Source of the DNA: Pteria penguin
Taxonomy: Eukaryota; Mollusca; Bivalvia; Pterioida; Pteriidae
Assembly: GCA_035048485.1 (NCBI GenBank)
Contig: CM068582.1
Span: 33,214,596-33,278,595, forward strand
Length of the DNA stretch: 64,000 nt
Direction of reading: 5' to 3'
In this document: piece after piece, positions 1-23,900 of the stretch
Position numbering within the stretch: the stretch's first letter is position 1
How the letters are laid out: every line of letters starts with the position of its first letter
Notes under the pieces: model-generated
What the model was told of the DNA's origin: nothing
Database searches by the model: none
Seen by the model: the letters and a program-made list of their open reading frames with translations, nothing else
Program-made: the position numbers and the translations under genes

Positions 1-799
1 ACAAAACTAACTAAATATTGCACTATGGACGTAAAAAGGAACAATACTGTATACTAAATAGTCTCATTATCTTGTGGGATATATTGTTATGAAACTAATT
101 AAACTACTGATAGTACAGATAGACGTGACCATTTTACTAACTCTTATTGTTGTAAGAGAATGAAGATGGTGCCCTTTGTACAACTGAATTTTCATATCTA
201 TGGTAGAATAGCAGGCTACATAATTGATTTCTTGAGCACATTGTCCGGCAAAAATGTATCTCAGACCCAATCAGTCTAAAAACAAAACATTCGTTCTCAT
301 CTTGATAAAAAGCTGATAGAACTAGCTCATATTCCAAAGTACTAAAATAAGCATACTCCAACTAGCGGATAGCTGACTAATCTAAAAATAACTTTCACAT
401 ATGTCGACTTCGGGCTTCAGTGTGCGCGTTCAAGTTTACAACAATATTGGTTATCAAATACGGATATAATAAAAAGGAAGAAGAAACAACCTTTAACTAT
501 TAGTTAGGAAGAAGAAACAACCATTAATTGGTTATAAAATGATACATCATAAAGAATCAAAAACATTATAGGCAATTTCAAATGAAAATTCAATCATAGC
601 GAGTGTCCTAAAATCTACCATTGCAATTAGATTCCCGCACCCACTGTAAATCATATGAATAAACACCTTATAAAAAGTACATGAACTACGCGCATGAATT
701 ATCGATACAAAATTTACATGAAATTTATATAAACATACTGAAGTTCGTAAACGACTATATACTACTTGAATTTCAAATTTCCGTAATCACACAGTTTTC

Positions 800-1165
800 A
801 AAACCGCTTTTCAACGAAAACATGCAGGGTGTTTTCTGAGCTATATCTCCGCCTAAATTTGAAGAAGCTATTGGTTCCCCTTTGAACGGTGTGACAACGG
901 CTATAGAATTGTCTAAAGATAAGGTAATGTATTATTATAATGGATGTAAAGATGATGGATAATTCCAAACAATAAGTCTGAAAATCCTGAAACCATAGGA
1001 CATACAAAATCAGTGAAAATGAAAACCAAGTGGAAAATAACAAAATATGTCTACTTGAAGAGCATATGTGATCAACTAAGATGGAGTGAGATCAGGTGCC
1101 CGGGGAGAGTGAGCATCTCCTACCTGCTAGCAACACTCATCACATATACCCAGTAGAAAAAAATC
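800..1165 (-). repeat. Long dispersed repeat (family with cacctgatctcactcca)
   Basis: Minus-strand copy of a ~400-bp element also at 33190-33640 (minus), 37700-38115 (plus), 56180-56540 (plus) and partly at 50930-51200. Shared text includes agcatatgtga, ggagtgagatcaggtgcc, tgctagcaac and gacatacaaaatcagtgaaa. No frame is shared between copies. Confidence 0.62.
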
Positions 1166-1269
1166 AAATTATATTGATTATGAAAGGTAGTGTATTTTAC
1201 CACAGTAAAAAACCATGTTTTAAGAGTTTTTAATTATATTTCATTAAACTTTTGCTAGGCTACATTTAC

Positions 1270-12507
<11,238 letters not shown>

Positions 12508-12794
12508 AGTTACCTAAAACAAGAAAAGACTTTATAATGCAGTGAGTGGATACAGGTTATGTGCTGGAACTACAGAAGTTTTGTTTAGCGATTTAGACTG
12601 AATTAATGAATTCATATAATCAGCATGTTACATATCTATAATAACAATTTCAAAATTGTTTTCCGTCTTATCACAGATCGATGACATTATCGTGAATACC
12701 ACAAATTCCCGAAAATTAAAATTTGTGATTACATAATGAACACAAGTGCATCATGCACATGTTCACACATATACAGAGAGAGATTAAACGTCGA

Positions 12795-12929
12795 TATATA
12801 TGTGTGTGTGTGGGGGGGGGGGTGTTTTGGGTGTTTTTAATCATTCATATTTTTCTTGTTTTATATTTGATTCGTTCTATATTTCTTTTTATTCTTATTT
12901 TGTTCTCTTTTTATTTTCCTATTTTTTTA

Positions 12930-12980
<51 letters not shown>

Positions 12981-13008
12981 CATTATTATTACCTTATTGG
13001 TTTCTGTT

Positions 13009-13047
<39 letters not shown>

Positions 13048-13242
13048 CTTTTTGCGGGGGAGGGGGAGAGTGCTTTGGGATTGCTTTGTTTGTTTATTAT
13101 AATTATTTTATTTTCATTTGTTTATATTTGAGTTAATCCAAATATAATCGAAATTACTGGGCAATCTGTAGATCATTGATCCTTTACAAAATAAACCAAT
13201 AACATAATGAATAAAAACGATTCTTGCTGAAAATTTTGTCAT

Positions 13243-13286
<44 letters not shown>

Positions 13287-13290
13287 ACTC
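12795..13290. repeat. Simple-repeat cluster: (tg)n, G10, (att)n, (ttta)n, (ct)n
   Basis: Microsatellites in succession just upstream of the copy A ATG exon: tgtgtgtg followed by a G run (12800-12825), (att)n 12931-12980, (ttta)n 13010-13048, (ct)n 13247-13285. The long open frames here are low-complexity artefacts. Confidence 0.85.
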
Positions 13291-13373
13291 TGATTGATGC
13301 ATCATAAACATAATGTTGACATATACATGAAATGAACGTATACATGTATACAATTCATGACTAAAAATTAAGT

Positions 13374-13513
13374 CTAGGTAGCTCAGTGGATAAGGTTCTA
13401 GCTTGCTCGATAGTTCCCGGGTTCGATTTCCACTGTGGGCAGATGTCGTCACCATATACTTGAAATAATCGTAGAGTGACGTAAAACTATAATCAATCAA
13501 TCAATCAATCACA
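13374..13513 (+). mobile_element. Short SINE with a different tRNA-like head
   Basis: The head (ggtagctcagtggataagg ... gggttcgatttcc) has A- and B-box sequences unlike family 1. The tail (gtcgtcaccatatacttgaa, gtgacgtaaaac, (aatc)n) is the family 1 tail. The conserved middle is absent. Confidence 0.7.
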
Positions 13514-13599
13514 GGAAAATAATAAAAGTTTTGCTCCGAGTACGATTTGATAAGGATTCGACAATTTCAAATTTGATTTTTGGAACTTTATTCTATTAA

Positions 13600-13965
13600 A
13601 TCGAAACATTGTTGAAAACAACGTAAAAGAATGTTTACAATCAACCAACATCTTGTTAACTCAAAGTCATTAAGACGGGATCGATGTTATCGCAAATCTA
13701 TAAATACGAGGGGGCATTTCAAAACTATTCTTTGTACTAAAGAGTAATGCATGTATGTAATGATATTTTACTTTTTTAGGATATATTAATCAAACCATTC
13801 ATTTACAGTTGTTAATTATATTGCGTTAATTGTATAGATGAGTAAACTTGTATATTTACCTAGCAAGCCCCAGCTGTTTCCTGTTTATAAAAGAAAGGAT
13901 TCGAAATCCCTATGAAATCGATCCCGAAGTCGAAAGCATTTTTTCCTTCGCAATGTAGGTACACT
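13600..13965 (-). promoter_or_regulatory. Conserved block upstream of copy A (candidate promoter and non-coding first exon)
   Basis: This stretch, 1.1-1.5 kb upstream of the copy A start codon, is clearly similar to 34020-34375 upstream of copy B. Shared pieces include gaaaacaacgtaaa, gggggcatttcaaaacta, taatgatat..ttac and cagctgtttcctgtttataa. On the minus strand both have TATAAACAGGAAACAGCTG shortly followed by a donor-like GTAAATAT (13859 and 34317). This suggests a non-coding first exon spliced to the AG just before each ATG. It could also simply be duplicated flank. Confidence 0.45.
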
Positions 13966-15454
13966 TCGGGGTAAAATTTGTATGCAAACCTTGACTAATA
14001 TAATTTGACCATTGCTTAGCTGGGTTAATTAACCAATAATAAAACAAAACAAAACACTTGATAAGTAGTCTTATGTTTCGGCAAACAAGGAATTAATCAA
14101 TATTTGTTTTTGTTTTTGTTTAGGGGAGGGGGTTACAGGATTCAGCTGCTTTTTTCTTTGAGAAATCTAAACAGTGATCTACATCATAAATGTAAAGCAC
14201 TTTTGATGTAACGTTAAGCAAAAATATACACATATATGACAATTAGGAGGAAACGTTTGATTTCCTTGCTGCCGACATACCTATCCTTTTACATCAATAA
14301 ACCAACTAAATAATTCTAACTTTGCATTTATAAAAATGTCATAAAGAGATCCATCCTGCATGTCAACAGTTTTATAAAATATGCAAGAATATTTAAGAAG
14401 GTATATTGACTTAAAATTAAATCCACATTAGGAAGTTTATTGGTGCATTGTAACTCACTATACAACTTATTTTGACAACCAACTATAGTTATCGTACTTC
14501 TTGAAAACTAAATATTGATAGATGCTACAATAAAGCAATAGATGCTTACTCATCCGTGTCACTGTATTATACATATCTTTAGATTTCCAAAAGAGTCTTG
14601 CTTATTCTTGTTTCATTATATCTGGAATGTAAAATCTGTGTTTCTGAGATCTGCTGAGGCCCCCCCCCCCTTTCCTCCCCAAGGTGCTAGGAAGTAAAGG
14701 ATCGGCATAAAACTCATCACTGTTTTCAGTACAATGTAATTTATAAAGTAATTCGATCTATACAGCTTCGACAAAGAATAATCGTTTGTTTATTTAATTA
14801 TCTACATATTTCATTTTATTTTTTTTTTTATTCTGTATTAAATTACTACATAGAATAACCTGTCTGATAAGAGATGTCTAATTTTTCTGGTTCTGAGATA
14901 CAATCAGTAGTATATTTCCAGCCTTTCCGCCTCTCTCTACCCACATTTCCCATCCTCTTTCATAAAACTCCAATGATTGCTCCCTTACAACGTGTTCATT
15001 CTGACAATACCGACTGCACCTTTCACACATTTTTCTGTTTTTATACAGTGGTATTTACATGTATGTAATGTTAAATTATCACCCTGTAACAACACTGTTC
15101 AAAATGTTCCAGCATAAACTTATACAATTCTCCTTGATGGACACTCCTGAACATCTGAAATAGATGAGTTTTCTGTACCATGGAAAGAAAATCCCTCTCA
15201 TCGCGTTAAATGAACAACTACCTACCGATTGAAAATGTTTTAATTGTTATTTCCTAGTATGTCACCAATATTTATTTGTTTGCCATGATGAGAATGAATT
15301 TAAAATAAACAAAATAGAAAGTCAGATATAAAATCAGATGATGAAGTATAACAAATGATCACGTAGTTCAGTATCACTGCATCGGCACTTTTTATATTTT
15401 ATATAATGTATCAATAATAACCATCATTATTTATATCTTGAATAAATTATAATA
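13966..15454. other. Intergenic, no gene recognised
   Basis: AT-rich sequence between the 5' flank of copy A and the repeat at 15455. It holds a C run at 14660 and a T run at 14818, and otherwise nothing I can support. Confidence 0.6.
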
Positions 15455-16700
15455 AAACAAGAGGCCTAAGTGGACCTATATCGCTCACCTGAGTACATTC
15501 AGGAAGGAAAAAGTCATCTATTTTTGCATTACTGTGACTAAGTCAACACAAATGTTGAAAATACGTCAAATTTTACTTAGATGAGATTAAAAAACAACGA
15601 CACTTTTTTGCACATCCATTCAGATGACTTTGATATTAAGCATTTGCTTTGTCTCTGCAAGATGTGATTCAGGGTGTGTTGTGAAACATTTATAACTTAT
15701 TTAGATGTGTAAAGAAATGAAAAACTTTTGACTACAGCTGGATTTAAATACCAAGTGGTATATGTACCATTGTGCGACCTACTTTTTAGCCATGGTGCAC
15801 CACCTGTTGATCAATTTGGATGAAATGTAAAAATTGATAGAGAACCTATAGTACTTCATGTATACCATGTTTCATTAAAATCTTTTATGTGGTATAACAA
15901 CAGAAGTTAAAAATGTGAAGAATTTTCCCTATACACCCTCATTTGGAAGTCTTAAAAATTCATAGAAAATCAAAAATTGAAATATTGACAAAATTCTTTC
16001 AAAATAACATTTCTTACCATAATTATGATCAAAATTGTCCATAATAAATCATCATTATCAATTAACTAGGAAATTTTCTGCATTGAAATCACCAAGTCCA
16101 AAAACAAAATGTCGAAAAAATTTCTAAAATTTGATTTTGAAAGGGAACCAAAATGACAAGACTTCTTCACTCATCCATCTAGATCATTTCTATGCATTCT
16201 GTTTGTGTCTGCATACAGCCAGTATGAAGAAGAAAATTGTCAAGGGATGGTATCTTTTGTGACCTACTTTTGACTGTGGTGGCGCCATCTGTAAGGAGGT
16301 CTGAACGAAAACGACAAAATCTGAAGGGTATCATAAGTGATTTATTTCTATCGTGATTTATTAAAATCCTTCAAACAGTTTTGCAGAAAAAGTTGAAAAT
16401 ATGACAAAATGGCCACCCCCCCCCCCTTTTTTTGAAGTCTTAAAAATTCATAAAAAATCCAAAAATTGAGATATTGACAAAATTCTTTCACAATAATATT
16501 TCTTACCATAATTATGATCAAAATAGTCCATAAGAAATCATCATTATCAATTAACGGAAAAACATGACACCCTTCTGCATTGAAATTACTAAGTCCAAAA
16601 AATGTCGAAAAAACGTCAAAAATCTGATTTCGGAACAGAACCAAAATAACAACAGTTCTTTACACATCCCTCTAGATCATTGCTATGCATTCCGTTTAAG
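15455..16700. repeat. Dispersed repeat with internal ~490-bp tandem duplication
   Basis: Begins with acaagaggcctaagtggacc / tatatcgctcacctgagta, a start I recall as common in bivalve repeats. A block with ttcttaccataattatgatc and catcattatcaattaac occurs at about 15955-16070 and again at 16440-16555. No coding frame persists through either unit. It lies between the 3' end of copy B and the 5' flank of copy A. Confidence 0.6.
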
Positions 16701-17339
16701 GTAACGCTAACTTTCAATAGAAATTCAACTTTACAGTTTTGCAAAGTACTAAATGGTGTCATATATCAAATTGTACGTCCTAATCTCGTGAATCCCTTTG
16801 CCATAACAAATATTATGTTTATTCATACAAAACCGTAAAAAATTGCAGAAAGCAACAATCAAAATTAAAAACATCCAAAAAGTTCACTGCTTCTAAAAAT
16901 GCCTTATTCTTTAAATAGTAATGAAATTGTGTTCATTGAGTATCTATCTGGGGCATACGAGTTGTGAATTTCAACAGCTTCCTGTCTAAAAGTAACTATA
17001 TATGAGTGAGAATTCTGAAAGTAAAAATAGAGCAGTTGTTTATAACCTTTTAAATTTGCATATGAACACAAATCTGTATCTTACATACACTTTTTTTTTA
17101 CACTTTTGTGGCTATTCAATGGACTAAATGTAAATGAGAAGTTGGCTGGATAATAATCCATTTGTGTAAGTGCTGAGCTGTTTTGAATAAAATCCATTTT
17201 TCCTCAATTTGAAAGAAATGCAGAGTACATGTATTCAAATTTAGTAATTAAAAATAATATAATATCGAGGCCGACGCAAACATTTTGATATATAACATGA
17301 TATACTTTGTATAACAAATTTCGATATGTAGATGGATTA

Positions 17340-17440
17340 ATCATTCACCTCAGTTGAACTTAAGTGGGCACCTGGTCTTACCTCTGAATTTCAGGGGTCC
17401 GTGAATGTCCACTGTGGTACATTGTTATTAGTGCCACAGT
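17340..17440. repeat. Dispersed repeat fragment shared with 27180-27600
   Basis: Text ggcacctggtcttacctctg / aatttcaggggtccgtgaat is the reverse complement of pieces at 27180-27250 and 27520-27590 (attcagaggtgagaccaggt). The three copies are short and carry no frame. Confidence 0.5.
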
Positions 17441-17896
17441 CATGTGACATCAGTTACTTTCGTACTTTTACATAAAGCGTTATCTTAAGCGAGCACATAG
17501 ATCTCAATATCACAATGATGTGATAAATATTCAAACAATTTCAAGACAAATTCTTTTGTCACAATATATATAGTGTAAAATATATTTACGAATTATTTGG
17601 CCGGGGGAGGGGGGGGGGTGTTGAGAGGTTGATTTCATATTACATACATGTACATACACACTATTGTTATAATGAAATAGAACCATTCTTTTATCCTTAA
17701 CACAACTCAGTCTTACACAAATCTATCTATATGATATTCATCTCCCGCCCCTACTAGATTTTCTTTCAGTATCACTCTCAGTAGTATTAATTTTACAATT
17801 GAATATCCATTAATATTCGTTTTGTCAACGAGGTGAACACGTTATCCGGGGAGTAGAGCTACAGTTAGTTCGAGATAATGATGCATTCTGTCCGTG

Positions 17897-17936
17897 TCAC
17901 TTGCTATGATAGTATAAGCACACGTCCTGGTGATAC
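17897..17936 (-). CDS. Copy B terminal exon with stop
   Basis: 40 nt after GTTTTAG. With the two bases carried over from the previous exon it encodes RYHQDVCLYYHSK and TGA. Joined as SVRYHQDVCLYY it parallels the VRVHxxxxxLF end of CERK. An alternative acceptor nine bases on (CACCAG) gives a different, longer frame without family resemblance. I prefer the first. Confidence 0.55.
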
Positions 17937-20900
17937 CTAAAACAAATTAATACGTATATCAAATTTATAAATCTATAAAATTGTAAAATTTTACAAACGC
18001 TATAATGTTTAACACCAGCTGTTTACAAATAATTTACTCAATATCAGAATTATTATTGGGCACCAAGATGCATTTAAAACCCAGGTATTCTAATCGATTA
18101 AGTGGAAGTGCACGAGTCTAGATGACATGTTACAGTTATCTTTCTTGCAACGGTTTCTATCGCGATAACTCAACGAAATATGAAATTGTTGTCTGACAGA
18201 AGAACGTTTATTAAATTCTACTTTTTCAGTGGGATCCCCTATCACATTTTCGGTGTGTCTATAACTTAAGTTTCTTTGATTCTCGTTTTATGTTACACCA
18301 AGATGTTTGCACGTATATGGCGAATGTAGTACCTGCTGGATGCAATACACAGAAATTCAGACTTACTCAACCAACCCACATAAAGCAGTGAGTGATATCT
18401 TCCCACATATATAACGACAGGAGACTTCGGTTTATACCATACAAGTAACCCCCTGGACCAGTGGGTACTGGACCACGACACGGAGTCTCGGTCTATCCTA
18501 TTTTATCGACGTTCCATCTGCGGAACTCGATCTCGCGACCTCTCAATCATGGATCAAGTACCTAAGCGATTGTTGATTTTTTTTAATCAAATAACTTTGC
18601 GAACGCATATGTCAGAATTCATCTATTAACCATTGTCATGATTCGACAAATATTGTCCCACAAAATATTATCATGAATTGGTCCAGCTGCGATAACTTGT
18701 TTCAAGTCTGGGCCTAAACTGAGAAAATGCTCAAGTCATAATTTCAAATTCTGCTGTTTGACAATGAATTAATAACCAAAGTTTGGATTTTATTGAGTGT
18801 TATTCTATCGATAAATAGAATTAAACCATTCTGCACGACAATTTATTTGAACGTTTGATAATCGAATATATGAAATAATTAACGTAAGTATTTTCTCAGT
18901 TTATGGCGCCGGGCCCTGCTCTTCAAATATTTCCAGCTTATAATTCCGATCATTCGGCTATGAGCATCACGGAAGAGACATACGTTGTCGAAATGTGCAT
19001 CTGGTGCACAAAATTATAACTCAAGTATGTTCTAATATTTATCATTGCAATAATTACTGCTCATTAACTGATTTATCATTCCAATAATTACTGCTCATTA
19101 ACTGATTTATCATTCCAATGATTAATGCTCATTAACTGCCTTATCATTCCAATAATTACTGCTCATTAACTGACTTATCATTCCAATGATTACTGCTCAT
19201 TAACTGATTTATCATTCCAATGATTACTGCTCATTAACTGCCTTATCATTCCAATAATTACTGCTCATTTACTGATTTATCATTGCAATGATTACTGCTC
19301 ATTAACTGATTTATCATTCCAATGATGACTGCTCATTTACTGATTTTTCATTCCAATAATTACTGCTCATTAACTGATTTATCATTCCAATAATTACTGC
19401 TCATTAACTGACTTATCATTCCAATGATTACTGCTCATTAACTGACTTATCATTCCAATAATTACTGCTCATTTACTGATTTATCATTGCAATGATTACT
19501 GCTCATTAACTGATTTATCATTCCAATGATGACTGCTCATTTACTGATTTTTCATTCCAATAATTACTGCTCATTAACTGATTTATCATTACAATGACTA
19601 CTGCTCATTAACTGATTTATCATTCCAATAATTACTGCTCATTAACTGATTTATCATTCCAATGATTACTGCTCATTAACTGATTTATCATTCCAATAAT
19701 TACTGCTCATTAACTGATTTATCATTGCAATGATTACTGCTCATTAACTGATTTATCATTCCAATAATTACTGCTCATTAACTGATTTTTCATTCCAATA
19801 ATTACTGCTCATTAACTGATTTATCATTCCAATAATTACTGCTCATTAACTGATTTATCATTCCAATAATTACTGCTCATTAACTGATTTATCATTCCAA
19901 TAATTACTGCTCATTAACTGATTTATCATTCCAATGATTACTGCTCATTAACTGAATATGTAAATGATCTAGATATTCCTATAATATGTAAACATATACG
20001 ATAAGATGCCATAACCAGTATACCATTATAGGTAAAAAGCAACTGATATGTACTTCAGCAAAATATATATAATCAGTGATTCTCGAATTCAAACTTTTGG
20101 AAACCTAATTTGTTTGAAAAGCACCAAAGAAAAAAATTCCAAATTGTGAACTAATAAGCGGAGCAAAGAGCCGTCTAACGACAGAGCCATGCGGAAGGGA
20201 CACACTTAATACAATTGTAATATAAATAATTCAAAAACTGTCATCATAAGTCAGTATATATAACAGTGTATAATTATAGATGATTTTATAGAGCAAACCT
20301 GACAGAATACTTTTTATCCACCATTTCAAACATCTCGCCGTCTAGATTCACAACTCTTGACAGATATCCGTCGTCCGTTTCATCATCATGCTTCCCTCGT
20401 GTCGCACCCACATATCCTGAAAAGATTACAGTTTTCTGGATACTGGTTGGTTAGACCGTGTTTTATGTTCTGGTTTTATGTTACTTGTTTGGTCGTATAT
20501 TTTATGTTCTGGTTTTATGTTACTTGTTTGATCGTATATTTTATGTTCTGGTTTTATGTTACTTGTTTGGTCGTATATTTGATGTTCTGGTTTTATGTTA
20601 CTTGTTTGGTCGTATGTTTTATGTTCTGGTTTTATGTTACTTGTTTGGTCGTATATTTTATGTTCTGGTTTTATGTTACTTGTTTGGTCGTATATTTTAT
20701 GTTCTGGTTTTATGTTACTTGTTTGGTCGTATATTTGATGTTCTGGTTTTATGTTACTTGTTTGGTCGTATGTTTTATGTTCTGGTTTTATGTTACTTGT
20801 TTGGTCGTATGTTTTATGTTCTGGTTTTATGTTACTTGTTTGGTCGTATACTTTATGTTCTGGTTTTATGTTACTTGTTTGGTCGTGTTTTACTTTATTT

Positions 20901-23900
20901 TTATTTTTATTCCAGGGGTCTGTGATAACCTACATCTCTATTTTGTATATAATGGATGTTCCTCATTGACTAAGTATCTTAGCGTTTACTTACTTTCATT
21001 GATTGATTGATTGATTGATTTTTGTTTTACGTCACACCACGAATATTTCACGTATATGGTGACGGCATCTGCCCGATGCGGTGCATACAAATTTTGACCT
21101 TTGCAACGGACCCACCCGAAGCAGTGAGGGATCTTTAATGTGCCATGCATACCACGACACGGGGCTCGGTTTTTACTGTCTCATCCGAAAGACATGACAC
21201 CGGCATGACCAGAGCGGGACTCGAATCCCGGCCTACCGATCAGGAGTCCGACGCGATACCACTAGGCCACACCGGCTTTACTTACTTTCAAGAATTGTAA
21301 AGTGTTATATAATATCAGACATGGGAAGAGGAATGTTGTTGTCTAAATGTAAAAGTCCTATACTGCAGTTCTAAATCTTTACCATCATAGAAACTATGCT
21401 TCAAGAACATGAATAATATGATAAATATAATAAATGTATGCAATCAAGCAAGACTAATAAGTTTAGTAGGGAATTGAACACAAAATCGTTCATAGAGTCA
21501 TGGTACGGTGCTTTTATAGAAATATATCGATGAAGTATATTTGAATGATGAAACATCGATTATTGAATACCCTAAAATGGATCATTTTAAATGATTAGAT
21601 TGAGTTCCAGACAAAATCATTACAGGTATCTGACAAGAGAGTGAAACCATATACATCACACACATACCTTGACCGAAATCTTTTTCTGGACATGCTGTTT
21701 GAATATCTACTGTGTATTCCGTTACGTCATACACGTCGACAAAATCAAATTTAAACTGTCAATACAAAGACAATACAAAAAAGCAGATTTTCAGATGTTT
21801 TCTTTTTCATTATATCAAGAAGAATGCAATATTAACAAGACGATAAATAAAAATTATTAAACGGAAAATCTTAGCCACAAGTTAACTTTGACATTGCAAA
21901 TACTGTACAAACATTAGCATATTATACGAACTATCCAATCATAACTATAATGTAATCATTCAATATTTAATATACTGCACATTACGCCCTTTGAATTTGG
22001 CTTTGAAGTTATTAACATGAAGCCATATATTTGACTATAGTCATTTTTATGAGGACAAATACGACTAGAGCCGTTATCATGGACTCGTAGATACGACTAA
22101 TGCCGTTATTATGAGCCCGTATAGACGATTAAAACCATCATTATGTGATATCAATATTTTGACAGCAAAGTAAGTTTTGATTAATTTTGCCGTCTTTTTA
22201 TCTGTGACTAGAAATTATGACACCTTGTTGTTCTCAAACGGAAATGCAGAAAGCATATTTGCTTTTGATATTATGAAAAATTAATTCTTTGTTTAATGTG
22301 TACTTATCACAAAAATCTCCTTACAGCACAGGGGTTGTCGGTAATCAATTGGAAAAAATGTTTCAGCAAGCCTAGTATTGGACACTGCACGTAAGTAAAC
22401 AAGTTGAAAAAGTTTTGTCGAAACATGGTATCCGGTTTATTCAGTTTTCCGCTCTCGTCTACTATATTAGTGATACATGACGTCAGAATGGAATAGCAAC
22501 TCTCAATCTCTAGAAATTAAGAAGGTATAATATTAAATAAGACATACATACATGTACTATTTACAATCAAATCATTATGCTTTTAAATGAAAATTGTAAA
22601 AAGCCGACCTTATGATAAGAACAACTCTGAGTAAATGCATTATATTCAGAGTATGAAATATGTCATCAGAAAATTCTTATAATGAATTATTTTAAATTTA
22701 ATAATTTTGCAATTTATTGAGATAAATATTGCCTCAAACCATATTTTATCTCAATAAATTGCAAAATTGTAAAAGTTAATGATTATAATTTAATTAAAGA
22801 CTAAAATAATTTGAATTACCAACATTAGATTCTTTTTTAAACTGCAAATGAAAATGTAACAACAAGAGCGGAGGAAAATATCCACATAGCTAATTGCTCC
22901 TAGCAACCGACCAAACCAATTTATGAAGCTACAATATGCTTTTAACGGCCAATCAAATTTCTTGTTTTATAAGAAATTAAATTATTTAAGTTTATCATAA
23001 GTTTACCTTGTGTTTTACCTTTATTTACATCCTGTGCAGTTCTTTCTTTGTCACCATTACCATCAGAACCCCTAAAAATATAAATGCATATTATTCTTAT
23101 AAAGACCAAGTAAATGCAAAATATTTAGTTAGTATGAAACAGGTATAATCATGAATTCTCTGTTAACTGTGATGTTATTTATTGATTTTATTCTTGCTGT
23201 AGACGGATTTTGATCACACAGCTGATGTGACCAGTAGGTAAATATAAATAGCGTCTGTGTCCTAGGTGATTTGTATCATACAGATTTGTCAGATGTCTTC
23301 TGTTTTCTCCATGACATGCACCGACCCAGGGGGTGGGCACGGGGTCTAGACCCATCCTGAGAATTACTTTTCTTGTTATTTTTCAATGTAAAATAAGTAA
23401 TGTTACACAAAAACATGGGTGGACCACTGCTCTGAAAACTTATTGGGATGGGCCCCGTCTCGACAAAATTTCTGGATCCGCGCGTGCTTTGAAATTCCTA
23501 AATAAAATACATCATGCAAATGGATTTGCTACACACTGTAGTATTTATTTACTACATCAATATCAATTACCGATAAGAACTTATTTGAGAATATTTCTTT
23601 TTATCTTCTCCTGGAGGAACTACCAGTGTAACGTTCACCTTTGTCAGAACACTTCCGCTACGAAAAAAAAATCTGTATTGCACTTGTTGATCCATGACAC
23701 AAGATATGATATTCTATCCAACGTAATAATTAAAACGTTCATGGCAAAGGAATTTGAGAGGTAGAAAGGGGTTTTAAGTGCACACTAATGGACTACACAA
23801 AAATCTACAACGATGCAAATGTTATAGCTCTTGCTTTAGCACAAAAGTACTAAAAGCGATAAAGAAGCTGCACATTTGAAAGTACACTCACCAACATTTG

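Noticed and set aside
12753..13136. Ile/Leu-rich 127-codon frame
   Set aside because: Composed of (att)n and (ttta)n microsatellites.
13374..13440. A tRNA gene
   Set aside because: Followed directly by the SINE tail; no proper acceptor stem could be paired by eye.
17800..17936. Longer terminal exon for copy B using the CACCAG acceptor (RTCAYTIIASDTDRM...)
   Set aside because: The frame has no family resemblance, while the TTTTAG acceptor gives a short end that matches the CERK C-terminus.
20357..21010. A 217-codon plus-strand frame rich in MFWFYVTCLVV repeats, looking like a multi-pass membrane protein
   Set aside because: It is the 39-bp array read in frame; several frames are open at once, it overlaps the DGE exon of copy B on the other strand and ends in a SINE.
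22041..22150. Candidate for the missing kinase exon (repeated cgactaaagccgttatt text)
   Set aside because: It is a short degenerate repeat; no minus-strand frame resembles the expected segment.
23333..23764. Plus-strand 143-codon frame in copy B
   Set aside because: Antisense to the kinase introns, no motif, and a composition typical of chance frames.
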